Part shown: in pieces, positions 20,600 to 32,100 of the stretch
Layout: each line of letters opens with the position of its first letter
Position numbering within the stretch: position 1 is the first letter of the stretch
From: Conoideocrella luteorostrata
Taxonomy: Eukaryota; Ascomycota; Sordariomycetes; Hypocreales; Clavicipitaceae
Assembly (NCBI GenBank): GCA_032433595.1
Contig: JASWJB010000060.1
Span: 1-64,000, forward strand
Length of the DNA: 64,000 bases
Direction of reading: 5' to 3'
Program-made: the position numbers and the translations under genes
Notes under the pieces: generated by a model
What the model was told of the DNA's origin: nothing
The model's input: only the letters and a program-made list of their open reading frames with translations
Databases searched by the model: none

Positions 20600-22599
20600 A
20601 ATAGTTGCATTCCAGGAGTCTGGTAGAACATTATAGATGAAGAAGGCTTTGGTGTTTTTAACCACAATGGGCGGCATCTAGTGCAGAGTCGGTTAATATG
20701 AGTCCAAGCAAGTTTTTTAAACTAATGAACTATCGGCTTTTACCGCATCGCGCCGGCATATTCATACGATAACACGCCAAAAGTCACGGTCGTCTAACCA
20801 TTTGCTCGTGAGGCCGCGGGGTCGGTAGCCAAGTACTCCCATAGAGGATGAAGTCATTGTTCCTTGATGCGACGTGAAAGCGGCTGTGGATCACACCTCC
20901 AACCAACCCGAAACGGGCTTGCCAAGCAGAGTAAGAGATGAATGACACCCAAACAAGACGGGTACCATGTCGAAAGACAGGGGGCTTTGCATCCGGCTCA
21001 GCGGCTGGTTGGTGCCGCTTCATGGCGTGGGTTACAGCCGACGAAGCTTGGCATGCCATCTCAGGCCGTGTCGTGTTGCAGAAAGGCTATTTCGGATAGC
21101 ATGCGGCAAGGAGCATGACGAAGCGTTGTACCGAGAACATCAGAATGAGTGGAAGTGGCTACGGAGGTCGGCTGGTCTACGACAGCCTCCCTGGAGCAAT
21201 TAAAAGAGCTTGATTGGATAGGCAAAGTTTTCATGCCTTGGGAACCGCCGTCCGTACTGGAGTGGATGGATCAGTTGGGAGCATGTCATCTCGAAAAGCT
21301 CATAGGAGCTGTGCACCACGAGGCATCGATTTCCTCGGTGGTTTGAAGATGCGGCTCGTCGTCTCCAAGCGGTATCTTCCAACAGAGGTGAATGGGCTCG
21401 TTCGGATCTAAAGACAGCAATTGCATTGTACTAATTTAGCAGAAAATGTTGACGAGCGCATCGCGGTTGAGTCGTGCGTGGCGACTACCAGACGACGCGC
21501 CTTAGCATCATTTTTATCGCAATTCTATGGTTATTGTAAATCATCAAGAGAATAAGTCATGGCCATGTTACTCCGTCGGAACGTCGTTTTGTACCTGTCA
21601 CCACACGGCACGGCCCCATGTGGTAAACGCGGCTCTTGCCCTACGGCCGCGATCGTCATATAAACCGGCAGGAATCGACAGAACAGACCGAACTAGACTT
21701 TATCGACGCATCAATATTGGAACCAGGCATAACCAAATACAATAAAACCCCCTCCAAAAAACCGGGCAAGTTCCATAGTGTCCACATGATCATATCCACT
21801 CCACCCATTTTCCGGCCATGTAAGCCAAGCCACGGGGCAGCAGCAAAAAAAAGGGCGGATACTGCCACTGCCATCTGGAGATGCTGCGGCGTAGACCTTC
21901 TTCCCTTTGCTTGAGCAGACAAGGAAAACGTCATGTTCTCATGACGGACTAGCGGTCTTTGTGGCTAGCTCCCGAGTTGATCAATATTCAGCTTTCAGTG
22001 GATATATGCGGCTTTTTTGTCTCCGTGGCCACTCTTCCTGTTGACGCTGTGTTGCAGACGAGTTCCCTACGGGGCTTAAACCATGATGTCGTCGCCGCAA
22101 AGAGATAGGCGAGTAACAGGGCTAATGCAAAGCTTTCATTTCTGGCTACAATAAAGCTTCCTCTCCTTGCCGTTTGATCCGTTTTACCAACCCGGGTGCG
22201 GCTGTGGACAATCCGCCAACAGCCAGCCACCTGGGCCATACCCTGGCGCGGGTGACATGGCTGGCCGGAATATCAATGTAGGGCTCTGGCAAGGTGTTAG
22301 CCCTTGGGAGCCTGTTCCCATCGTGACAATTCTTTTGTTATTTCAAGACATTGAGAGACTTCTCGTGCAAGTATATCTACATCGACCTGCCTGTTTCTTC
22401 TTGCTGCATCTCAAGAAAACGTGGCAATCTACGTAGCATTGCATCCAAGCTCATCATAACCCCTGCAGAGCTCCTAGTATTTTTATCTTATATTGGGCCT
22501 ATCACCCTCATCTTCCCACCTTCCAAAACTTCTACAACTATTCTTTGGCCGTGGCCGGTTTCCCTGTCTTGTTTCGGTTTGTAAGACCAACCGCCCAAC
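20600..22599. other. Intergenic region upstream of the P-type ATPase
   Basis: 2 kb with no assignable gene. Small open frames (for example 20967-21203 and 21656-21934 on minus) lack domain features. The last few hundred bases are pyrimidine-rich and likely form the promoter and leader of the ATPase gene. Confidence 0.5.
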
Positions 22600-25500
22600 A
22601 TGCCTGATGACACGACCAGCCCTGCTGGTATAGTCGAAAAGGACGGAGACCGTGATCTGCGAATTGCCTTCGATGATGCGGCCCATCCAAGAGGCAGGGC
22701 AGCGGATCAAAGCGGACGCAGGGACTCTCGCTCCCTGTCACGTCGTCGCTCTATGAGCCGAGATGGCATTTCCACTGCCCCCTATTCCGGCATCCCCATT
22801 GAGTATCGAACCCTTTCGATCCAAGTTGCCGAATCTCGCAAAGTTGAAACAGAAGTTTCTTCAGACATCAAATCTGACACTAAAAATGATGAGGAGTACT
22901 TCTCAAACTTGACCTTTCATCAACTTCAAGTCGATCAGCTGTGCCAGCAACTCAATGTGTCAAAAGATGATGGCCTTTCAGAGACCGCCGCATCCAATCG
23001 GCTGCGGCGTGATGGCCGCAACACCCTACCAAAGCCCAAGACAAACTACATGAAGAAAATCTTAATGTACCTCTTTGGTGGCTTCTGCTCCATTCTTTGG
23101 GTGGGTGTCATTATCTTCTTCATCTGCTGGAAACCCTTGAGCGACCCCCCATCTCCTACCAATCTTGCCCTTGCTATCTTGGTCATCATCGTCATTTTCC
23201 TTCAAGCTGGCTTCTCAGCCTTTCAAGACTGGTCAACACAGCGAACTATGAAATCAATTACGGACTTGTTGCCGGCCGAAGCTCTTGTGATGAGGGACGG
23301 TCAGTTGAAAAAGGTTCAAGCTAGCGAGCTCGTCAGCGGAGATGTTGTTCACCTTCAGATTGGTAACAAAGTTCCCGCCGACCTACGTCTCATTAGCCAC
23401 TCAGGAGACATTCGATTCGATCGCGCGATTCTGACCGGCGAACCGGACGAAATAGAGGGTGCTGTAGATGGGACTGATGACAACTTCCTCGAGTCGCGCA
23501 ATATCGCCCTCATGGGTACTCTGGTTGTCAACGGTAGCGGCGTTGGCGTTGTCATCTTAACCGGCCCTCGGTCCGTCATGGGTCGCATCGCCAACGCTAC
23601 TGCTGCCACAGAAGAGCGTGCTACCCTAATTCAGAAAGAAATTTGGCGCTTTGTTTACATCATCATTGCCCTTACCATTACATTGGCTCTTTTGATCCTG
23701 TTTACCTGGGTCGGCTGGCTGCGAAGGGATCACTTTGCGTTCATGAACGTTGTGGCTATGCTAAACAATGTCATGAGCTGCGTTGTTGCTTTTATCCCCG
23801 AAGGTATGCCCGTGGCTGTGGCATTGACTCTCTTGCTAGTTGCCAAGAAGATGAAGGCCGTTGATATCCTGCCAAAGGGTCTGTCCACCGTCGAAACACT
23901 GGGATGTGTTAATGTTATCTGCTCCGATAAGACTGGTACTTTGACTCAAAACCAGATGCACGTTAACTCAGCGTCTTTCATCGACGAGCCGATCGAAGTC
24001 GAAGAGTTCTACCGAAAATCCAACAGTGAGAAGGCTGAGGAGAGCACAAAGAAGCTGCTCCAGGCGGCTTTCTATTGCAATGATGCAACATTTGACCCTA
24101 CCTCTATGGACATGCCCATCAATGATCGCACCGTCCAGGGAAATGCCACTGATGCAGCTGTACTACGATTTGCTGCCAATGCCAAAGGGGCCGACTTCGG
24201 TACTGCTATTGCCCCTCGAGTTTTCCAAATTGCTTTCAACTCAAAAAATAAATGGATGCTTACCTTGCATCGCAAGGAAGGTGAGCTGGAGACCTCCCTG
24301 AATGAATACCAGGTCTTTGTCAAGGGTGCTCCCGATGTCTTATTGCCTACTTGCACGAAGTATTGGTCTAGAAAGACCAACTCCGTCCAGCCACTCGATG
24401 AAGCTGCTCGTGTTGCCTTCAAAACGTATCAGGATAAGCTCTCCAGGAACGCTGAGCGAGTTATCGTGCTCTGCGAGAAGACACACTCTGCCGCGAATGC
24501 CCTCGGAACAAATGCCTTCAGTGACGAAGTTGCTTTAAATGCCACGGAAGACTTGACTATTGTCGGTATTCTCGGTATCATTGATCCTGCTCGCCCGGAA
24601 ACAGCTCATACTGTCGCTGAATGCCGTCGTGCAGGTGCCCGATTTTTCATGGTCACTGGCGATTACGGCCTTACCGCGGCTGCCATTGCGCGAAACACTG
24701 GCATCTTCAGTAGCGATCAAGACCCTGACACTATTGAAACCATCAAGGGCGACATGAACTATTCCGCCGAAGAGCTCGCTCAGGCACGCAAGGCAGGTGA
24801 GCGCCACAGTCTACTGCTTGAAGGTCATGACTTGGCTACTCTCGTGCAACTTGATTGGGACATTGTTTGTGAGTATGGTGAGATTGTTTTCGCACGTACC
24901 ACGCCCGAACAGAAACTGCGCATTGTGGAAGAGTTTCGTAAGCGTGACAACGTTGTAGCCGTTACTGGAGACGGAGTCAACGATGCTCCAGCTCTGAGAG
25001 CTGCAGACGTTGGCGTCGCTATCGTCACCGGCAGCGATGTTGCCATTGAGGCCGCTGACTTGGTCCTCCTCGACAAATTCGATTCCATCATTGAAGCTAT
25101 CCGATGGGGCCGTCTTGTTTTCCAGAACCTGCAAAAAGTTATTGCTTATCTGCTCCCTGCTGGTTCCTGGTCCGAGATCTGGCCCGTCTTGGTCAACGTC
25201 TTCTTCGGTGTTCCTCTCCCCTTGAGCTCCTTTCTTATGATCATCATCTGTGTCTTTACCGACCTATTTCTTTCTCTCTCTCTGATCATGGAGAAAGAGG
25301 AGTTCGATCTCTTGTCTCTGCCTCCCCGCAACCATAAACGTGATCATCTCATCAACACCAAGATTTACATTCAGGCGTACCTCTTCACCGGCTTCATGGA
25401 GACATGCACCGCGCACGCGATGTTCTTTTTGTACTACTGGCAGGAGACAGGAATTCCCATCAAAGACCTTTTCTTCGCATTTGAAAAGTACACCGACGGG

Positions 25501-25878
25501 TTCCACGGTTACACTCAAGACCAGCTTACCCACTTCAATGCCGTTGGCCAGTGTGTATACTTTGTCACACTTGTTATCCTACAATGGGGCAACATCTTGG
25601 CTGTGCGAAATAGAAGACTGAGCATTGTTCAAGCCGATCCGTTTACTCAGAAGCGGCGCAACCCGTGGCTTATACTGAGTATGCTCATCTCCCTCTGCAT
25701 TGCTATTTTCGTCACCGAGGTCCCCGGTATTCAGACGCTGTTCGGCACGGCGAGAATTCCTATTAGATTTTGGTTCATTCCCATTCCACTAGCCCTTGGG
25801 ATCCTGTGCATGGATGAGATTAGAAAGTTGGTTGTTAGACTATTCCCTAAAGGGCCTGTGGCCAGGATTGCTTGGTAG
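22600..25878 (+). CDS. Type IIC P-type cation ATPase (Na,K-ATPase alpha-like)
   Basis: One intron-free frame of 1092 residues. It should pump monovalent cations across a membrane using ATP. An N-terminal tail with Arg/Ser-rich stretch (about 40-60) is followed by the cation ATPase N domain, ten predicted membrane helices and P-type motifs: actuator TGE (279-281), membrane motif PEGMP, phosphorylation motif CSDKTGTLTQN with Asp443, KGAPD in the nucleotide domain and TGDGVNDAPAL (789-799). The closest groups are animal-like Na,K/H,K ATPases found in some fungi, not the ENA (IID) or PMA (IIIA) pumps. Two features differ from animal enzymes: TGEP where TGES is usual, and PEGMP in place of PEGLL. 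The catalytic Glu of TGE is kept. No beta subunit gene lies nearby. Ion specificity cannot be set from sequence. Confidence 0.92.
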   Translation: MPDDTTSPAGIVEKDGDRDLRIAFDDAAHPRGRAADQSGRRDSRSLSRRRSMSRDGISTAPYSGIPIEYRTLSIQVAESRKVETEVSSDIKSDTKNDEEYFSNLTFHQLQVDQLCQQLNVSKDDGLSETAASNRLRRDGRNTLPKPKTNYMKKILMYLFGGFCSILWVGVIIFFICWKPLSDPPSPTNLALAILVIIVIFLQAGFSAFQDWSTQRTMKSITDLLPAEALVMRDGQLKKVQASELVSGDVVHLQIGNKVPADLRLISHSGDIRFDRAILTGEPDEIEGAVDGTDDNFLESRNIALMGTLVVNGSGVGVVILTGPRSVMGRIANATAATEERATLIQKEIWRFVYIIIALTITLALLILFTWVGWLRRDHFAFMNVVAMLNNVMSCVVAFIPEGMPVAVALTLLLVAKKMKAVDILPKGLSTVETLGCVNVICSDKTGTLTQNQMHVNSASFIDEPIEVEEFYRKSNSEKAEESTKKLLQAAFYCNDATFDPTSMDMPINDRTVQGNATDAAVLRFAANAKGADFGTAIAPRVFQIAFNSKNKWMLTLHRKEGELETSLNEYQVFVKGAPDVLLPTCTKYWSRKTNSVQPLDEAARVAFKTYQDKLSRNAERVIVLCEKTHSAANALGTNAFSDEVALNATEDLTIVGILGIIDPARPETAHTVAECRRAGARFFMVTGDYGLTAAAIARNTGIFSSDQDPDTIETIKGDMNYSAEELAQARKAGERHSLLLEGHDLATLVQLDWDIVCEYGEIVFARTTPEQKLRIVEEFRKRDNVVAVTGDGVNDAPALRAADVGVAIVTGSDVAIEAADLVLLDKFDSIIEAIRWGRLVFQNLQKVIAYLLPAGSWSEIWPVLVNVFFGVPLPLSSFLMIIICVFTDLFLSLSLIMEKEEFDLLSLPPRNHKRDHLINTKIYIQAYLFTGFMETCTAHAMFFLYYWQETGIPIKDLFFAFEKYTDGFHGYTQDQLTHFNAVGQCVYFVTLVILQWGNILAVRNRRLSIVQADPFTQKRRNPWLILSMLISLCIAIFVTEVPGIQTLFGTARIPIRFWFIPIPLALGILCMDEIRKLVVRLFPKGPVARIAW

Positions 25879-27031
25879 AATGGATGCCACTCAGTGCTGC
25901 AAGAGGGTCGTCGTATCAATTTGAATGATACACCATGTGGACTAATCATCAAATAGTCAAAAAAACAAAAAATATTATAATCAAGCCATGCAGTTTAAAC
26001 TTTGAATGCGGTGTTTAAATATAACCTCATAGCTAAAGACCGTTCACTATTATACCTCTTTTGAACCCATTCCTTCACCCGACCTTGAGCCACCATTAGT
26101 AGCATCCTCCGGGTGACATTGGGCTCTCTACCGCGCGCCAGCGCCAGATAGCCATATCACTGGACCCCATTTTTCTCAGTTGATTATACCCTTTTCATGG
26201 TGAATCTTGGTCCTGCCTATTTGCTGCTGATGGAGAGTTTAAGGAGCAGCTCATCACTGTGAACTGAAAGTCATGTCTCCGATAGAGGAAGCTAGGGACG
26301 TGATATGACGCCGATGATGCCCCAGCAAAAGTTAAAAGCAAGTATTTAGTCTCCCGCGAGCTGCTTTTTGTCGAGGGATCCGGGTGCGGCAAACAGGCGG
26401 CTCGTGGTCAGAATCCTCCAGTTGGGGCAAGTACAGCCTGAAAAATCGACAAAGACAACTCGGTCTCCAACAATAATGGAGTTTGAAGCTGTTGAACCAA
26501 ATAGGTGCCATTTTAGAGACATGCAGGGAGCGGGTGATAGGAATATCGAAAGACCAGATGAAAATGATTCTCGGAGTTGGCTTATAAGCTTGCTACCAAT
26601 AAGATACCCTTTCAGTTTAAGATCGGTGCGTCTATTTTTCCCTATAAATAGACCTCATAATCAAATAGTAACGAGATCTGATTATCTAATATCGAAAGAA
26701 AACTCCCAATTACACTCAGAAGGAAACCATATCACTCAATCAGGAGACAAATATGCAATACAAATGATGATTAACTCTAAAGGTCAACGGCTAACAGCCA
26801 AGGACCGAACTAAAGAATGTTAAGACTGTAAGCAGCGAGAATGCTTAAGTTCTATGTACTTGTCAATACCCTAACCACCGCTCTGCTTAAAAGCACGAAC
26901 CCAAATTGTCAAGACCGTTCTCCGTCATTCACATCATCGTTTCAATAAATCAAAACCCGTCCACATCCGATCAATGATCGGAGCTCGAGACGGAAAGTGA
27001 CGTGATGTAGGCGAAATGGTTGATTGCCAAC
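25879..27031. other. Intergenic region, A/T-rich
   Basis: About 1.15 kb between the 3' ends of two convergent genes. A-rich tracts follow the ATPase stop. The open frame at 26368-26823 has no recognisable domain. No clear transposon remnant. Confidence 0.5.
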
Positions 27032-27563
27032 TTAGTAGTTTCCGTGGTGCCACTTCTCCTCATCGAACTCGTGCTCCCAGCACTTGTCCTCGTGAACCTT
27101 CTTGCCCTATTGTAATGTAAGTACGAATAGGATACTACGTAGCAATAAAATAACCTACCTTCTCGCAAGAGTGGTGAGGGTCGCAGTAGAGTCGCTCGCA
27201 TGATGGGTAGTGCTTCTTGATGAGACCGATGTCGATCTCTACATCAAGATCGACCTTGAGGTCGACCTTGAGGAGGCCGAGAACATTGACGTTGAGGCAA
27301 ACCTCAGCCTCAATATCGAGAACAATACCGTCCTTGTCGCAAGGAACCCAGTTGTCACATCGCTCCTTTCGGCCGTGGTGGCGACCATAACCGGAGCGGT
27401 GGCCATAGCCATCGTGGTCATGGCCATAGCCATCGTGTTCGTGGCAGCTCTCGCAGTCACCACCGCCGTATCCGCCACGAACCTCGAGGGCACTGGTGGT
27501 AGGAGCAGTGGGAGCGGCGAAGGCAGCAGTGGCCAAAGCGATGAGAGCAACAGCGAACTTCAT
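27032..27563 (-). CDS. Secreted His/Gly-rich small cysteine protein
   Basis: Two exons (27563-27159 and 27106-27032) encode 159 residues. I do not recognise a named family. A clear signal peptide (1-16, AFAAP) is followed by a His/Gly/Asp/Tyr-rich stretch (about residues 30-65, with repeated HDGYGH units), a middle segment with alternating Val/Leu and Asp/Lys (about 80-112), and a C-terminal Cys-rich part (CERLYCDPHHSCEK joined to KCWEHEF). The 52-base intron (GTAGGT donor) is needed for the last 24 residues; without it the frame ends shortly after the splice site. The His-rich repeats could bind metal ions; this is inference. A TATA-like box sits 125 bases upstream. A role as effector or wall protein is open. 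Confidence 0.8.
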
Positions 27564-27687
27564 GGTAGCGATTGGAATTGTGGTGGAAAGGGTAAATTAA
27601 GTGAGTGAACTGAAGGTAATGAGCGTGGTAATGAATGCTTGGTTGCTTGATGAAAGTTTCGAAAGGATTTGAGGCGAGAGCACGGTT

Positions 27688-27695
27688 TATTTATA
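27688..27695 (-). promoter_or_regulatory. Putative TATA box of the His/Gly-rich secreted protein gene
   Basis: TATAAATA on the minus strand, 125 bases upstream of the ATG at 27563. Confidence 0.5.
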
Positions 27696-29130
27696 CTTAT
27701 TTTGAGTGTATCATCGGCCTCAGTTCGTCTCAACAATTCTGACCAGTGCCGAATACCGTCCCGGCCATTAACTCTGTGAGATTTTAGTCCCTAGTTACCG
27801 CATCATGAATATTTTTGATGGCTTGGTCAACCATCTAATCAGCTTGACAGAACTAAGACACGGCGCACAGCTGACCGGCGTGCGGCCGCAGACTCAGCCA
27901 TGTTCCAAAAAATGTCATCTCGGCTTGGGGACCGGTAGCGCGCCAAGCAGTTCAATTCTCTGGATAGAGTGGTTATGCCGCAGCTCAGAATTATACTAGT
28001 AAGAAGACTCTCCAATTCTCCGGCCTCCTATTTCTTAGCGTATGCCGATCGTACTATAGTGGCTTCAACTGCAACAAGTGATTTTTACTCTACCGGTGTA
28101 TCGGTGGATTGGTGACAAGAGCACAGAATATACTGGCGACGGACCGATAACGGTATCCTATGGTCCAATGAGATGTTTTTTGTTTTTTTTTAACTCCGCA
28201 CTCTGCAGCGCAACATGTGTCTTTCAGTGTAACATAGTTACTGCCGACTCGGTACTCCGTACATTTCACTTTAGTTTAGAAAATATGTATGGGGTACTCC
28301 GTACTGTGCACAGACGCAGAGTTGGGTGCTTGTTGGTTGTCCAGACCGTTGCTGCTCAATAATAAAAAGCAAAGAGGCAATACGGCTCGTCGCTGGACTA
28401 GTGCGGTTAAGCAGGAACCTGACCTCTGAGGTCGTCTTTAGTGGATCACCGGATAGATATCCTCACGAGCCGGCCGGGTTGTCAAATCCGGCACGGCAAA
28501 TATAGCTGAACTGCTAGCCAGGAACAGAGTTAGCTGTTGGTTACGCTGCGTCAAGTGGAGATTGCCAGTAAAAGCATGGCACCCGTACCAGCCAGCCAGC
28601 CAACCAGCCAAGACAGCATAGCCCCTTTTCAACAAACAATGAAGATTGTCAACGCGTGGCTTAACTATTGTATCAACGGCGTAGAGTTTCGGTCTTTCAT
28701 CAACCCGGATTCCTCAAGTGCCGGAATTGGATCCTGGTAGCCTGGGAACAGATACTCCGTACTTTGACATTATCTACGGAGTACGAAGTACCGAGTCCAG
28801 ATTTGCGGCTTTGACCGTTTAACATATCCTGCTAGTATCCGATATCTACTGGGGTATGTAGTAAAAAAAAGGAAAAAGGAAGAAAGGGGAAGAATAGAAC
28901 CCGCAGCTGAAGAGTACTCAATTTCCCCCGTCAATTTCAGCCCACGCGGGGATAACTTAACCCAACCCTAAGTGCCTAATGACCAACATCGCGATGGGCC
29001 GCGAGCGTCGGGTTGAATTGACCCCCTGGCAGCTGTCGCCCTTCCCCAGTCTTCTCTTTAGCCACGTAGTTTGTGGGGTCGTAATATCTGCCTTGTTTGG
29101 GCCCTGAAGAGCATCACTGGGATGAAGATC

Positions 29131-29154
29131 TACCGAGTACCGAGTACCGAGTAC
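29131..29154. repeat. Tandem TACCGAG repeat
   Basis: Three copies of TACCGAG followed by TAC, a variant of the dispersed TACGGAGTAC motif. Another intact motif pair follows at 29165-29184. Confidence 0.7.
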
Positions 29155-32100
29155 AAAGCATTGCTACGGAGTAGAACTCCGTACTGCACATTAATTAAAA
29201 TCCACATCGTGGAATTGGCTTGCACTTGCCCAAGTTCATAGTCCTTGTGGCATGCAGGCAACACGGGACAAACACCATCATTTTCCTATGATAATCCGAA
29301 CCCTCTCTCCAATGGCTGTTTGCTGTAAGAAGCCCTTTCTGAATTACGGTGAATGGCTACACTAGCGTAATGCGCAGCCATCCCATGGCGCTTCTGAATC
29401 CACTGCTATGTTCTCCGCATGTTAGTTAGTAGAAGTTCACTATTGGACTACTCCGTAAAGCTACCGTAGTATTAGCGCCTCCCCTGGGAGGAGGCACTCA
29501 GGGGACCGAGGAGATATCGCAACTCCACAGCACCCTTGTTTGGTTGGGTGGCCTTGTACAGAGTAGGATTGTGGCAAGTGTGATGTGCGGCGTAGCTTTT
29601 ATATCCACTGAAATTGCTTTGAGTTTACGGAGCAAGGAGCACGCCGTAGACCATATCGCAATGCACATCGTCTGGAGTTATGAGCTTGCCTCAATGAGAT
29701 GATCGGGCAATAAGTGAAGGACCTTGCGTGCTGTCTCTGTGTATTAGCTATAAGCGGACTCTGTTTTGCGAGTTGCCTTGCCTCCTGTGATAATATTAAC
29801 GCTATTTTTGAGGCGGCTGCATTGTATTTTCTTTACAAGACGGCTGTGGAGCATGATAGTGCTATCGTTAAGTTGCACTGGGATAACATTATTGCACGGT
29901 TTTAATGCTACTCTGTACAGAGTACTCCGCACAGTTGTGACGTCTTGTTATGTGCGGTCTTGTTTTGTCCCACTTGAATGTTATGAGGATGGAGAATGTG
30001 CGAACGTGGAGTGTTCAGCTTTCTCAGCGATGCGACGACGAACCCTGTTTGAGTTAATCGTAATGTCCTACTAATTTTTTTGGCCTCGAGGTTAAAATAT
30101 CTGTACCAGTATTTTCCCAATAATTAAGAACTTTAGTGATAACTGTATGTTTGGACACGCGCTCGCTTTTACCGGCACCTTTCGCTACCCTATTGTCTAT
30201 GCAAGATCTCTCTAGGTCTTGTTTACATTGCCAGCCACACCACCCAGGACGCTCAATCCTGCATCAAATGACAGTGCGGAGTAGACACGACCAGGTTTCG
30301 AGTACTTTTATTAGTTTAGGAATTTGTTTATCATAATGAATAGGACGCAATGCATTGCAGCACTTGATGTTCGCAACCAGCGAGGACAAATCAATCAGCA
30401 AAACGCGCGACAGTCTTAACGTGACCTGCCATGGCTGCCTTGCAGACTACCTGCACCAACCATAAATTGACCTTTCCGTCACCTTGATAAACGTTGAGGC
30501 TCCCGTATCGCGCGCCACTGCACTCCGTATGGGTATGGCATTGTGGGTTGCTTAATTTCCATGTGCTGATGGGTCGCTGTCCTCTAGCCGCGTCTTGGTC
30601 TTGGTACTGCAAAAAGTGGTGGTATAACCTTCACGGTCTGTAACGTGCGTCGAGACGCCAGGCCACTTATTGTCTCTGCAACGCCGCTAGCTCGATTGTT
30701 TGAAAGGCGTAGAACAGTACTCCGTACCCGAACCTACCACCCCCTTTATTATCTTTTGGATCCGGTAGCACAATGTGTCCCGATGTCGGAGGGGCAGTAG
30801 ACACTGTGCTCAAGACGCGGTTCATCGTAATTAATTGGATGAGATGCGGCCCGACAATACTCTGCGCCCTAACCGCGTATCGTTCGCGCCCCAGATAACT
30901 TCCGTGTTTAAGAATGTTAGGATCCCTTAGATTGGTTGCGGGACAGTCCGGGCGGAACAAGTGAGCATTATCGGAGCCCAGCGTTTGCGGTGAGCAAGAT
31001 ATTTTCGCCGAGTTGTGCTACATTTTGGAGGCTGCAAGCTTCTGAGAGGGGATTTTACTCCTACCGCAACTACTGTGCCTGCCGGAATGCGACCCTATGT
31101 TGGATCGTCTGGAACGCTTCAATCAAAGGCATGTATGCAGACAGCCTCGCCTGACGAGCCTGAGAGCCTGCCTCTGACCGCTCATAAAGTAGGGCCAGAC
31201 CTGCACCGAGTTTTCCACGCTGACCATTTCACAAAAGAGCGAACCCTCAACAATCCCCGCAATGTTGACTATCTTGAACAGTACATTCACAATTCATTAC
31301 CAGTTTATTGTTAAACGTTAAACACTGAGGTTAATATACAGTTGTGATGAATCACGCTCGTAACGTGCGACATTATCGAGGCCCGTGATATGCAGCTTAC
31401 CTATCCTTTCTGTCTCTTTAATCTGGTTCATACAATAGAGAATGGTCGATATTACAACCCTTTTCGCAGGGTCTTATAACTCTTGGCAGCAGATGTGTAG
31501 CTTGTACGCGGAATCTTTAGATCGTAGTCTGGTGGTTTTCCGGAAGAGCGTATGACCGGACAAGTGTTGGTGGAAGAGAGCTAAACCACGGTCCCACAGG
31601 GAGACATCTCTCAATTTATGTTGCACGTGAATCTCGTGACTCTGCACCAATGTACGGAGTGGCTGCAGACGAACCCAAGCGTGAACGCAGGTGAGACCTT
31701 CATTCTGCGGCCCTGCGCTAGCACTCTTCAGGGTGCGGCTGAACTCCCACCGCGCCGCGTAACGCAACTCCATCACTGTGAGTATCAAATTATTGGTTAA
31801 TGTTCTCCATCAAGTGGCAAGCGCACGGGCGATGGAAAGAAAAAGACAAAATACCCTAATAAATGACCCTTTGCAGTATCGCCGTTAGACCGTATACTTT
31901 GTGCGAAAGCTGCAGAGCTGATGCAAAAGAGAGCTTCTGTTCATGGGTACGGCAGCTGCACTAGAATATCAGCGGGATGCTCATCCAAAGCTATTGAATC
32001 TCATAGTTTTGTCAAAATAGGTGACCTGACCCTTGATGTTCAACTTTTTCATTGACATCAATCGTGGTTAGTGAAGACTCGTCTCGCCAGACTGCTTCTA

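Noticed and set aside
26368..26823. 151-codon frame between the ATPase and the His/Gly-rich protein gene
   Set aside because: No recognisable domain, no signal peptide, and no splice partner; A/T-rich sequence can give such frames by chance.
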